A DNA stretch of 49,529 nucleotides from Ignavibacteriales bacterium (GCA_003567775.1 PWYR01000094.1:1-49529); one strand, 5' to 3'; counted from the stretch's first letter, positions 36,712 to 46,419 are shown. The notes: generated by a model not told the origin, from the sequence alone. A program made the numbers and translations.

Positions 36712-39700
36712 AAATCTCGAGAAAAGACTTTTTAAAGATTTCAGGAAGTTTCACATTAGGGATGATGCTCCTTGGAATTCCTGATCTCAAATTTGCAGAA
36801 GAAATTCTGGAAGCAAAAAAAGACTTTAAACTAAAGTACGCTAAAGAGACAACGACAATTTGTCCCTATTGTTCTGTCGGTTGTGGAATTCTTGTAGCAA
36901 CTAAAGAAGGAAAAGTGATCAACACCGAAGGCGATCCCGACCATCCTATCAATGAAGGCGCTTTGTGTAGTAAAGGATCGGCTCTCTATCAGGTGGCAGT
37001 CAACGAACGAAGGCTTGATAAGATTCTTTATCGCGCAAAAGGATCGGATACATGGGAGGAAAAAGATTGGGATTGGGCAATTTCGGAGATTGCAAAAAGA
37101 GCAAAAGCGTCTCGTGATTCGTCTTTTATTTCCAATTATGAAGATGGAACAAAAGTCAACCGCACTGAAGGGATAGCCTGTCTGGGTGGTGCATCATTAA
37201 ACAACGAGGAATGTTATCTTTTATCAAAGATGATGCGCTCTATGGGGATCACCTACTTAGAGCATCAGGCACGGTTATGTCACTCTTCTTCGGTCGCGAG
37301 TCTCGCCGCTTCATTTGGCAGAGGCGCTATGACCAACCACTATATTGATGTCGTAAATGCCGATGTCATTATGATAATGGGGAGCAATGTATCGGAAAAC
37401 CATCCCATTACAACAAAGTGGATCAATAGAGCGAAAGATCGTGGCGCCGTGGTCATTTCCGTCGATCCCCGTTATAGTCGCAGTTCATCCATCGCCGATA
37501 TTTATGCTCCGTTCCGGTCGGGAACGGATATCGCTTTCGTAAACGGAATGATACTTTATGCACTTCAAAACAACTTTGTCAACAAAGACTATGTACTTAC
37601 TCACACCAACGCATCGTTTATAATCAAAGAGAGCTACGATTTTAAAGACGGACTTTTCAGCGGATTTGACCCCATAAATAAGAAATATGATTCTGCTAAA
37701 TGGGGATATGAATTGGACGAGGCAGGGATTCCCAAAAAAGACGAAACCCTGCAAAATCCAAGGTGCGTATATCAACTAATGAAAAAACACTATTCTCGTT
37801 ATGATTCAAAAAAAGTGTGTGCAATAACGGGTACACCCGAGGATGTCTACCTGAAAATCTGTGAAGTGTTTACTTCGACTTCCGCCCCCGACAAGGTAGC
37901 CACGTGGCTTTATGCGATGGGATCAACCCAACATAGTTACGGGACGCAAAATATACGGACGTATGGTATCCTTCAACTTCTCATGGGAAATATCGGGATG
38001 GCTGGTGGAGGAATCAATGCATTACGAGGTATATCAAATGTGCAGGGTTCAACCGATTATGCACTTCTTTTTCATCTCCTTCCCGGATACCTAAGAATTC
38101 CAGATGCAAAAGAACATCCCACATTAAAAGCGTACTTGGAAAAAACCACCCCCACAAATAACGATCCAAAAAGTGCAAATTGGTGGGGGAATACACCAAA
38201 ATATGTTGTCAGTCAACTTAAAGCATGGTGGGGAGAAGAGGCGCAAAAAGAGAATGATTTTTGTTACGATTACCTCCCAAAGAATGAGGGGGACCGCTCC
38301 TTTATAAAAGTATTCCATGCAATGTATGAGGGAAAAATTAAGGGTCTCTTTCTCTTCGGTCAAAACCCGGTCGTCGGTGGCCCAAATACTACTAAAACTT
38401 TAGCTGCACTGGAAAAATTGGACTGGATGGTTTCAGTTGATCTGTGGCAGACTGAAACATCAACCTTCTGGAAAAGACCCGGAGTAAATCCTTCTCAGAT
38501 AAAGACAGAAGTTTTCGTTCTCCCGGCTGTCTCTTCCGTAGAAAAAGAGGGATCAATCACCAATTCAGGCCGCTGGGCGCAATGGCGCTATAAGGCGACT
38601 GAACCCGTTGGTAAATCAAAGTCTGATCTTTGGATTATGGATAGGGTGTTTAAGAAAATCCGTGATCTTTATAAGAATGGAGGGGGAGCTTTCCCTGATC
38701 CGATTCTGACTCTAAACTGGAACTACGGAGAAAAAGAACCGGATGTTCACAAAGTGGCGAAAGAAGTAAACGGGTATTTCGTTGCAGACGCAGATTTAAA
38801 AGAAAGAGGCAAATTTCAACAAGGACAGCAGGTTCCCTCGTTTGCTTTCTTATTGGACGATGGATCTACGGCGTGCGGGAACTGGCTCTATTCGGGATCG
38901 TACACCGATCAGGGCAATATGATGGCACGACGAAATGATGAGGATGCCCCCAACAAGATTGGACTCTATCCCAACTGGGCGTGGTGTTGGCCTGTGAACA
39001 GGCGGATTATTTATAATCGTGCTTCCTGTGATGTAAATGGCAATCCCTATGATCCTCAAAGATGGGTGGTAAAGTGGATTGCCGAAGAAAAGAAATGGAT
39101 TGGAGATGTCCCGGATGGAGCTTGGGCTAATATTGAAAAATACGCTTTCATAATGAGGCCTGAAGGGGTTGGCTGTTTATTTGCAACCGGTCTTGCCGAT
39201 GGACCTTTCACCGAACATTATGAACCGCTCGAAAGCCCTGTAAACAACATTATGTCGTCACAACAGGTTAATCCAATAGCAAAAGTCACTCAGGATGAAT
39301 TTATTGATAAATTAGGCAGTCCCGGGAAGTTCCCCATAGTTGCAACAACCTTTAGAGTTTCCGAACACTGGCAGGCAGGAGCAATGACACGCAATTTACC
39401 ATGGTTAGTGGAGTTAATGCCTGATATGTTCGTTGAAATAAGCGAGGAACTTGCAAAGGAAAAAGGGGTTGCGAATGGAGACAGGGTAATAGTTAATTCT
39501 GCAAGAGGTTCCATAGAAGGATACGCCGTTGTTACAAAACGTTTTAAGCCGCTACTTATTACGGGTAAATTGGTTCATCAACTGGGACTTCCGTGGCACT
39601 ATGGTTATGAGGGCCTCGCAACGGGTGATATAGGGAATACTTTAACCCCCAACGTAGGCGACGCTAACACTCATATTCCCGAGTATAAGACTTTCTTGTG

Positions 39701-39719
39701 TGATCTTAAGAAGGCGTAA
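36708..39719 (+). CDS. Formate dehydrogenase alpha subunit, molybdopterin type, cysteine variant
   Basis: CPYCSVGCG...ALCSKG, ARLCHSSSVASLAASFGRGAMTNHYIDVVNADVIMIMGSNVSENHP. Confidence 0.95.
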   Translation: MKISRKDFLKISGSFTLGMMLLGIPDLKFAEEILEAKKDFKLKYAKETTTICPYCSVGCGILVATKEGKVINTEGDPDHPINEGALCSKGSALYQVAVNERRLDKILYRAKGSDTWEEKDWDWAISEIAKRAKASRDSSFISNYEDGTKVNRTEGIACLGGASLNNEECYLLSKMMRSMGITYLEHQARLCHSSSVASLAASFGRGAMTNHYIDVVNADVIMIMGSNVSENHPITTKWINRAKDRGAVVISVDPRYSRSSSIADIYAPFRSGTDIAFVNGMILYALQNNFVNKDYVLTHTNASFIIKESYDFKDGLFSGFDPINKKYDSAKWGYELDEAGIPKKDETLQNPRCVYQLMKKHYSRYDSKKVCAITGTPEDVYLKICEVFTSTSAPDKVATWLYAMGSTQHSYGTQNIRTYGILQLLMGNIGMAGGGINALRGISNVQGSTDYALLFHLLPGYLRIPDAKEHPTLKAYLEKTTPTNNDPKSANWWGNTPKYVVSQLKAWWGEEAQKENDFCYDYLPKNEGDRSFIKVFHAMYEGKIKGLFLFGQNPVVGGPNTTKTLAALEKLDWMVSVDLWQTETSTFWKRPGVNPSQIKTEVFVLPAVSSVEKEGSITNSGRWAQWRYKATEPVGKSKSDLWIMDRVFKKIRDLYKNGGGAFPDPILTLNWNYGEKEPDVHKVAKEVNGYFVADADLKERGKFQQGQQVPSFAFLLDDGSTACGNWLYSGSYTDQGNMMARRNDEDAPNKIGLYPNWAWCWPVNRRIIYNRASCDVNGNPYDPQRWVVKWIAEEKKWIGDVPDGAWANIEKYAFIMRPEGVGCLFATGLADGPFTEHYEPLESPVNNIMSSQQVNPIAKVTQDEFIDKLGSPGKFPIVATTFRVSEHWQAGAMTRNLPWLVELMPDMFVEISEELAKEKGVANGDRVIVNSARGSIEGYAVVTKRFKPLLITGKLVHQLGLPWHYGYEGLATGDIGNTLTPNVGDANTHIPEYKTFLCDLKKA

Positions 39720-39752
39720 AATATCTTTCGTTACAATATAGGAGAAATCCAA

Positions 39753-40556
39753 ATGTCTACTCGACAAAAAGCGAGACTAGTCGACATTTCAAAATGCATG
39801 GGTTGCCGTGGTTGCCAGGTTGCCTGCAAACAATGGAATGAACTTCAAGCTGAAAAAACAAAGTTTTTCGCCGCTAAGGGCGGATACCAGAATCCGGCAG
39901 CTCTTTCAACTGATACATGGATTTTGGTAAAATTCTATGAAAAACAAACAGAAGATGGATTAACATGGCGTTTTCGTGCTCATACCTGTATGCACTGCAC
40001 GGAAGCTGCCTGTATCGAGATCTGTCCAACCGAACCGAAGGCAATGAGCAGAGATCAGACTACCGGATTTGTCTATGTCAACGAAGAAAGGTGTATTGGT
40101 TGTGGTGTGTGTGCTGAAGCCTGTCCGTTTGGCGTCCCACATGTTGATGCAAATAGGGGAGTATCGACAAAATGCAGTGGTTGTATGGCACGGATTGAAA
40201 ATGGAATGATACCTGCTTGTGCACAGGCATGTCCTGGAGAAGCTATAACCTTTGGAGATTTATCTGCATTGTTGGCAAAAGCAAATGAGAGAATTTCATA
40301 TCTTAAGACAAAAGGTTATACACCCCATCTTTATGGAGAGAGTGAAAGCGGCGGACTTAGAACACTTTTCATTATGCCTGAGGGACTGTTATTTTACGGT
40401 CTTCCCGCAAAACCAAAATCGAAAGTCGATACGTCTCTCTTCCGTCATCGTCTGAAAGATCTTGGAAAAAAAGGCATCCCAATCAATGCGAAGATGGTGC
40501 GGGAAGTTTTAGCCCGTGATGGAATTAAAAAAGATACGGCATCAGAGTTAGCGTAA
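39753..40556 (+). CDS. Formate dehydrogenase iron-sulfur beta subunit
   Basis: Multiple 4Fe-4S motifs: CMGCRGCQVACKQWNE, CMHCTEAACIEICP, CIGCGVCAEACPFGVP, CSGCMARIENGMIPACAQACP. Confidence 0.94.
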   Translation: MSTRQKARLVDISKCMGCRGCQVACKQWNELQAEKTKFFAAKGGYQNPAALSTDTWILVKFYEKQTEDGLTWRFRAHTCMHCTEAACIEICPTEPKAMSRDQTTGFVYVNEERCIGCGVCAEACPFGVPHVDANRGVSTKCSGCMARIENGMIPACAQACPGEAITFGDLSALLAKANERISYLKTKGYTPHLYGESESGGLRTLFIMPEGLLFYGLPAKPKSKVDTSLFRHRLKDLGKKGIPINAKMVREVLARDGIKKDTASELA

Positions 40557-40615
40557 AAACCTAAATTCTCAAGAATCAAACTAAAATAACATATCGACAT
40601 CACGGAAGGGTCAAA

Positions 40616-41740
40616 ATGAAAAATTCTACTTTTTTAACGGCATATCTTGCGTTGTTGTTGATGTTTCTCCCTGTGACCGCGCAAATCAACCTTGTGAAAA
40701 ACGATTCAATGAATCTAAATTTTTACGGTTTTTTCCAATTTGACGCCGCTTATCAAAGCTTCATGATGAATTCTTATAACGCTCCCCGATATCCACTTCC
40801 TCATACCGTTAATAATGACGAGTCAACAACCAACTTATCTGCAATGAACAGCCGTTTCGGTTTTAGATGGGATGGACCGGAAGTATATGATGATACGATC
40901 ATCAAAGGCCACCTTGAGTGGGATCTCTTTGATCCTGCTACAAGAAATCAGATGAGATTCAGAGTACGCCTTGCATACCTTGAACTAAGGGGAAAAGATT
41001 ATTCTATAATTGCCGGGCAGCACTGGGACATCTTCGCCGCCGGGCTTCCTTATACTCTCGTAACAAACGGATTTTACTGGGAAACAGGTAATGTAGGTTT
41101 TAGAAGGGCGCAGCTTCGCTACACAAGATTCTGGGAAAATGGAGAATTTGCGATATCCGCAAGCGATCCCACGACAGACGGCGCAATAAAAAGTGGCATT
41201 CCGCTCCTCAGTGCAAGGTATGCTTACAAGATTAGTAATAACGGTTATGTTGGAATTTCAACCGCTTATGGACGGGAAGACATTAAGATAGGAGAGTATC
41301 CGGACAGGATAGAAAACAGCGTTTCAATATGGGGTGTATCGCTTGATGCAAGAATACCTTTTACGAAAAGATTCAGTCTTTTGGGAGAGCTTACGACGGG
41401 TCAGAACCTTAAACCTTTCTTGAGCAGATCCGGATATTTCTATGATGCCGTTGATGAAAAACACAAAGGTATGGGCACAATTGCAGGGTGGTTAGAGTTC
41501 CTATATTCGGGAGAAAAAGTTGATTTCTATTTGGGCTATTCAAGAGAAAATTTGACTGAAGAAAACTACCTTACCGATGGGGCTTTGGAAGATGCTGCTG
41601 CTGCATTTATCGGTCTAATACGTAAACTCGGAAAGGGAGTGAACTACGGTGTTGAAGTGACTCACTTTACCGGAACATACAAAGAAGCCGAAAATTCTAA
41701 ATCGACACAGGTCTTATTTTCGGTAAAGTACGCATTTTAG
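40616..41740 (+). CDS. Outer-membrane porin-like beta-barrel protein
   Basis: Signal peptide, then LNFYGFFQFDAAYQSF, AMNSRFGFRWDGP, alternating beta strands and C-terminal VLFSVKYAF. Confidence 0.82.
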   Translation: MKNSTFLTAYLALLLMFLPVTAQINLVKNDSMNLNFYGFFQFDAAYQSFMMNSYNAPRYPLPHTVNNDESTTNLSAMNSRFGFRWDGPEVYDDTIIKGHLEWDLFDPATRNQMRFRVRLAYLELRGKDYSIIAGQHWDIFAAGLPYTLVTNGFYWETGNVGFRRAQLRYTRFWENGEFAISASDPTTDGAIKSGIPLLSARYAYKISNNGYVGISTAYGREDIKIGEYPDRIENSVSIWGVSLDARIPFTKRFSLLGELTTGQNLKPFLSRSGYFYDAVDEKHKGMGTIAGWLEFLYSGEKVDFYLGYSRENLTEENYLTDGALEDAAAAFIGLIRKLGKGVNYGVEVTHFTGTYKEAENSKSTQVLFSVKYAF

Positions 41741-41830
41741 TTCGACTAACGATTTTTACTGTGGACGTCCAATATGTCTGCAGGAAATTCCCGATTATAC
41801 AAATCTTTTAAAAGAATAATAGGTACGGAC

Positions 41831-42145
41831 ATGTCACAACTTCCAAAATATTTCGAAGAATTTAAGAAAGGGTATCCGGATATATATAATGCGTATGAAA
41901 AGCTCGGCGAATCGGTTCATACCGCGGGTCCCTTGGACGAAAAGACACGCGCACTCATTAAGATCGGATTATCCGCAGGTGCACAACTTGAGGGTGCACT
42001 TCATTCGCATGTTCGCAAAGCTCTTGAAGCAGGGGTAACAAAGGAAGAAATCTATCAAGCAATTTTACTCGCTGTACCGACGATAGGATTTCCCCCGACG
42101 ATGGCAGCACTGAGTTGGGCGGATGATATTCTGCAAAAAAAATGA
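41831..42145 (+). CDS. Carboxymuconolactone decarboxylase (AhpD-like) family protein
   Basis: GPLDEKTRALIKIGLSAGAQLEGALHSHVRKALEAGVTKEEIYQAILLAVPTIGFPPTMAAL; upstream in-frame ATG at 41774 possible. Confidence 0.88.
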   Translation: MSQLPKYFEEFKKGYPDIYNAYEKLGESVHTAGPLDEKTRALIKIGLSAGAQLEGALHSHVRKALEAGVTKEEIYQAILLAVPTIGFPPTMAALSWADDILQKK

Positions 42146-42151
42146 TGCGGT

Positions 42152-42739
42152 ATGCTGGCAGCGAACGATGTAACCGGGGTTGTACTCGCCGGTGGGAAAA
42201 GCAAAAGAATGGGAAAGGATAAGTCCTTCCTTTCATACCACGGTAAATATTTTATCGACCGAATAATTGACGCGTTGAAAAACACCGCTGTTCCCAGGAT
42301 ACTCATCAGCGTTAATGAAGTCGATAATTATGACTCACTGCCTTTACGGAAAATAAAAGATTCATTTGTGGATCACGGTCCCCTTGCCGGCATATATGAA
42401 GCTCTTTCGGTGAGTTCGACCGATCACATTATATGCGTTCCATGCGACATGCCGCTTGTCGATTCCGCGGTACTAAGATATATTCTTTCAATATCAACGC
42501 CGTATACAATAAACGTAACATCTGTGGATCAAAACATACATCCGCTCCTTGGCGTCTTTCCGAAAACAATTCTCCCGAAGCTTGAGAATTATTTAAAGTC
42601 GGATAGAAAAAAGGTGATTGATTTCTTAACAGATGCCGATTATAACCTTATCGATCTTTCAGCTTACCGTAACAGGATTATCAATATCAATACCGAAGAT
42701 GAGTACAGGTCTTTAGTTAACGCGTGTGCCGATGAATAA
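42152..42739 (+). CDS. mobA: Molybdenum cofactor guanylyltransferase
   Basis: GVVLAGGKSKRMGKDKSFLSYHGK, VDHGPLAGIYEAL, CDMPLVD; located in the FDH locus. Confidence 0.88.
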   Translation: MLAANDVTGVVLAGGKSKRMGKDKSFLSYHGKYFIDRIIDALKNTAVPRILISVNEVDNYDSLPLRKIKDSFVDHGPLAGIYEALSVSSTDHIICVPCDMPLVDSAVLRYILSISTPYTINVTSVDQNIHPLLGVFPKTILPKLENYLKSDRKKVIDFLTDADYNLIDLSAYRNRIININTEDEYRSLVNACADE

Positions 42740-44453
42740 GAATATACATGAAATATGGCTCAAAGCTGCGGTGATTGGAGGATTGTGGGGGGCATCGGAA
42801 ATCGTATTAGGCAGCTTTCTTCATAACCTGCGAATCCCCGAGATAGCAGGTAATATTCTTGCCGCAATCGGCATTATACTCTTGATTTCCTCACATCACA
42901 TTTGGCGGGAGCGAGGTATTATCTGGCGTGCCGGATTAATTTGCGCTGCACTCAAACTACTCTCGCCGAGTCCGGTCATCATCGGTCCGATAATGGCTAT
43001 CACCATGCAGGCATTTTTGGTATATAGTAGTATTTCGATATTCGGCAGCAATATAGTCGGATACCTCGTCGGCGGAGGGTGTGCGATGATGTGGAATCTC
43101 GTACTGCGTATTCTTTACGCACTTGTCGTCTTCGGCCGCACACTTATTGAATTGTATGAGAGTATTGTGGAAACTTTTTTTGGCTATTTTCATCTGCCCG
43201 TTTCAGGATTTTGGATTCCGCTCATTGCTGCTTTTTTAGTCTTCTTTATTTTTGGTTGTGCGGCAAGCGTCGTTGGGGTATATATCGGGCGAAAATCGGT
43301 TCAATATAAAAATACAATCCGAATCGATTCGAACCGATCCGTTGAGCATTTCCCGATTGCTTTTGCATCAAAAAGCCATAGTAATTATTCGTCGGTTAAG
43401 ATCCTTCTTCACCTTTTATCACTTGGCGTCGGATTGCATCTTGTTTTCAATTATCCGTTTACATTGGGAATAAGTGCATTATTTTTATATGCGGGAATTA
43501 TATTCTTCACAGAGCGAAGTATTCTTTCACCGGTTATCTATAAGCCGGTCTTTTGGATAGGATTAATTATTTTAACGACACTCACGGGTATATTCCTTGG
43601 CAAGAGTAATAATTCCACTCTTGTCTCTGCGGAAGGATTTCAGATCGGTTTGGAGATGAGTATGCGGGCGTTGTTCATTGTTATCGGATTTAGTGCGCTG
43701 AGCAGAGAACTGGGAAATCCTCATCTGCTGCAGTCAGCTTCCCGCCTTGGACTATACCGGTTTACCAATATAATGCGGGTTGTGTTCAATGTAGTACCAC
43801 ATATGATTGCCGAACTCCCGAAGGGAACGCAATGGCGTAATCCGGTGCGCGTTTTGTCCGGTATGATAAACAAGCTCGATGATTGGTTGTCGGTAATACG
43901 TCAGCAGCAAAAACGTGTAAATAATATTTTTATTCTAAGCGGTAAACGTAACAGTGGTAAGAGCACGATACTGCAAGGTGTGATAAACGGACTGCAGGAA
44001 AAAGGATTCAGAATTGCGGGTATCCGCGCGCCGGCAATAATGCAACACGGTCGGAAAACTGGATTTTATATTCATGATATAAAAACTGACAAAAAAGCTT
44101 TGCTCTGTGAACGTCGTTCCGAATCAGTTCCTTCTACACCGCAATCATTTGAATTTCATGAGAACGGACTGAAGCTCGGGAGGCAAGCGCTTTCACCACA
44201 AGCAATAAACGATGCAGATCTTATCATTATCGATGAAGTCGGTCCGCTCGAGCTGAAAGGAGAGTGCTGGGCTGAAGCAATTGAGCAAATATTCAACACC
44301 TCGGAGAAACCACTGCTGTGGGTGATACGCAAGGGACTGGTCGATAAGGTGTGTATGCATTATGGAATAATGAATCGGCGCGATTTCGACGTTGAATATC
44401 ACAACGCCGAGTCGATCGTCAGTGAAATTATAAAAAATATTTCACATACCTGA
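42726..44453 (+). CDS. Multi-TM membrane protein fused to a C-terminal THEP1-type P-loop NTPase
   Basis: Several N-terminal TMs; C-terminus FILSGKRNSGKSTILQGVINGLQEKGFRIAGIRAP...DADLIIIDEVGPLELKGECW. Confidence 0.82.
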   Translation: MPMNKNIHEIWLKAAVIGGLWGASEIVLGSFLHNLRIPEIAGNILAAIGIILLISSHHIWRERGIIWRAGLICAALKLLSPSPVIIGPIMAITMQAFLVYSSISIFGSNIVGYLVGGGCAMMWNLVLRILYALVVFGRTLIELYESIVETFFGYFHLPVSGFWIPLIAAFLVFFIFGCAASVVGVYIGRKSVQYKNTIRIDSNRSVEHFPIAFASKSHSNYSSVKILLHLLSLGVGLHLVFNYPFTLGISALFLYAGIIFFTERSILSPVIYKPVFWIGLIILTTLTGIFLGKSNNSTLVSAEGFQIGLEMSMRALFIVIGFSALSRELGNPHLLQSASRLGLYRFTNIMRVVFNVVPHMIAELPKGTQWRNPVRVLSGMINKLDDWLSVIRQQQKRVNNIFILSGKRNSGKSTILQGVINGLQEKGFRIAGIRAPAIMQHGRKTGFYIHDIKTDKKALLCERRSESVPSTPQSFEFHENGLKLGRQALSPQAINDADLIIIDEVGPLELKGECWAEAIEQIFNTSEKPLLWVIRKGLVDKVCMHYGIMNRRDFDVEYHNAESIVSEIIKNISHT

Positions 44454-44609
44454 CGAGTAATGTAATTAAATAATGTCATGTTGGATTTACGGATCCCGAT
44501 GCGAGACAGGGACCGATGGGGTAGCATCGCCGCTATTTAAATGCCAGGAACTATGACTACGGTATCGGCAGAAACTCGGACATTGCGGCTGCGCATATAA
44601 AACCGATGA

Positions 44610-45082
44610 AGAAAAATCAATGAATATCTTTATGTATTTATCGGCATAATTGGAATTCCGCTGGTTGTCGCATTCATCACCGAAAGGTATGTCGATTCAC
44701 ATCCGGCAATGAGCGGGTTGCTTCATACAATTGCCTGGTTCCCCGTACCACTTTTGGCGTTGGTTATTTTTCTCATTGCTGCGTCTCAGGTCGCAACGGT
44801 ACTCGAGGCCGGTCGTCTTCTCTGGCAACCGGTTGTGGTATTTATCATTTTTCTATTCTTCGCAATTATTCTTGCGTGGTTTTTATCAAAAATATTTAAA
44901 CTGTCTATTAAACACTCGCGGGTTCTTGCATTCAGTTTCGGCAGCCGTAATTCATTCGTTGTCCTCCCGATTGCACTTGCGTGGCCCGCATCTTTTGAGC
45001 TGGCAAGCATCATCATTTTTTAGTTGAATTATTCGGGATGGTTGTATTTGTGTGGTTTGTGCCGAATAAATTGTTTCCTTGA
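44610..45082 (+). pseudogene. ACR3/bile acid:Na+ symporter-like arsenite transporter fragment
   Basis: YLYVFIGIIGIPLVVAFITERY...FGSRNSFVVLPIALAWPASFELASIIIF*; +1 frame continues LVELFGMVVFVWFVPNKLFP*; N-terminus absent. Confidence 0.7.
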
Positions 45083-45193
45083 GACGGGATTTTCCGGGAG
45101 CATTCGATATCGGCGACATATAATCAACAGGCTCAACAGCTAAAGATATCATATTATTTTGATGAACCTGAGCTGGCACAATGTTTGTTGATT

Positions 45194-45213
45194 ATATGAG
45201 TAAATACTCATAA
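45194..45213. promoter_or_regulatory. Operator-like dyad upstream of arsR-like gene
   Basis: TATGAG-TAAATA-CTCATA. Confidence 0.6.
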
Positions 45214-45226
45214 TAGGAGAATTTTA

Positions 45227-45541
45227 ATGAATACAACGGCTGAATTCCAGGCTGAAATTTTGAATGCGATAGCTCATCCGAACAGAATCCGGATCCTGGA
45301 AAAAATACGATTTGGTGTAAATTGTAACTGTGAAATCGCTCCTGAACTGGAATTGGAGCAGTCGAATCTGTCCCGTCATCTTAAAATTCTCGTCAAAAGC
45401 GGCATTTTGCGGGCATGGAAAGAGGGATTGCGTACAAATTACGAGATTACAAACGAGCGGATATACGATTTGCTTGACCTGGTATCGGATATTGCAAAAA
45501 CGGATCTTGAAAAGAAGCTCCATACATTCGGTGTGAGTTAA
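45227..45541 (+). CDS. ArsR-family metalloregulator
   Basis: AIAHPNRIRILEKIRFGVNCNCEIAPELELEQSNLSRHLKILVKSGILRAWKEG. Confidence 0.92.
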   Translation: MNTTAEFQAEILNAIAHPNRIRILEKIRFGVNCNCEIAPELELEQSNLSRHLKILVKSGILRAWKEGLRTNYEITNERIYDLLDLVSDIAKTDLEKKLHTFGVS

Positions 45542-45557
45542 ATTTTTTTATATATAA

Positions 45558-45577
45558 ATATGAGTGATTGCTCATAT
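45558..45577. promoter_or_regulatory. Operator-like dyad between arsR-like and thioredoxin-like genes
   Basis: ATATGAG-TGATTG-CTCATAT, same half-sites and N6 spacing as 45194-45213. Confidence 0.6.
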
Positions 45578-45616
45578 TCTCATAAATAAGAAAATACAAA
45601 GGAAAAGTTATTAAAA

Positions 45617-46078
45617 ATGAAAAATAATGCATTTTTCTACTATATGGTAATGGGCGTTGGCTTGTTTGTTATTCTTGTCGCCGCCTATTTATTGAACAAC
45701 CGCGAAAAGCCCGCAGTACAGAGCCCAGTTCAGAGTCACTCGGTTCCCCCGCAGGGTGTTCCGCATGTAACACGCGATGAGTTATATAACCTGCTTTCAG
45801 CGGGCAAGTATTCATTCATCGAATTTGGCGGCAGGACCTGCATCCCCTGTCAGAAAATGCAGCCGATTCTTGCTCAATTGGATGATATGATCGGTTCGAC
45901 GGTGAATATTTATAATGTTTATCTTGAGGATGATCCATCACTTGCGCGGGATTTTCGAGTTAATTTAATACCGACTCAAATTATATTTGATAATGAAGGA
46001 AACGAAATAAGCCGTCGCGTTGGATACTGGGAGAAGTCGTCGCTTATTGACGAACTTCGGAAATTGGGAATAATGTAG
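45617..46078 (+). CDS. Membrane-anchored thioredoxin-like protein
   Basis: N-terminal TM; FIEFGGRTCIPCQKMQPILAQLDD...LIPTQIIFDNEGNEISRRVGY. Confidence 0.9.
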   Translation: MKNNAFFYYMVMGVGLFVILVAAYLLNNREKPAVQSPVQSHSVPPQGVPHVTRDELYNLLSAGKYSFIEFGGRTCIPCQKMQPILAQLDDMIGSTVNIYNVYLEDDPSLARDFRVNLIPTQIIFDNEGNEISRRVGYWEKSSLIDELRKLGIM

Positions 46079-46080
46079 AT

Positions 46081-46419
46081 ATGGAACTTGTGGAAAACAT
46101 AGGAGAGTTCATCGCACTTAATCCGCTTCTTGCATTTACTGCGGTATTTTTCGGAGGCATTTTGTCGAGTGCAAATCCGTGTGTAATTGTCACCATACCT
46201 ATGATTATCGGGTATGTAGGCGGTTATGCCGGCAATAATAAAAAGAAAGCATTTGTCTATGCTCTCGGCCACTGTGTTTTAATGCTGCTCGCCGGTACAT
46301 TCATCGGTGTCGCACAATGTTTTATCAGATCGAAAGGAATTTCAGGTTTTTCTTACTGGACAAAAAAAGTGAGCGGCGCAGTTATAACTGCCGTTGGAGT
46401 ATATGTATTATTTATGTAA
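46081..46419 (+). pseudogene. CcdA/DsbD-like cytochrome c biogenesis protein with apparent internal deletion
   Basis: Start GGILSSANPCVIVTIPMIIGYVGGYAGNNKKKAFVYAL joins family C-terminal GHCVLMLLAGTFIGVAQ...; 112 aa, only about half the expected length. Confidence 0.65.

Noticed and set aside
37250-37300. Possible selenocysteine site in the FDH alpha gene
   Set aside because: Codon at the active-site position is TGT (Cys) in a continuous ORF
44709-45023. Free-standing 104-aa membrane protein
   Set aside because: Similarity continues upstream without a start and downstream in the next frame, so better read as a transporter pseudogene
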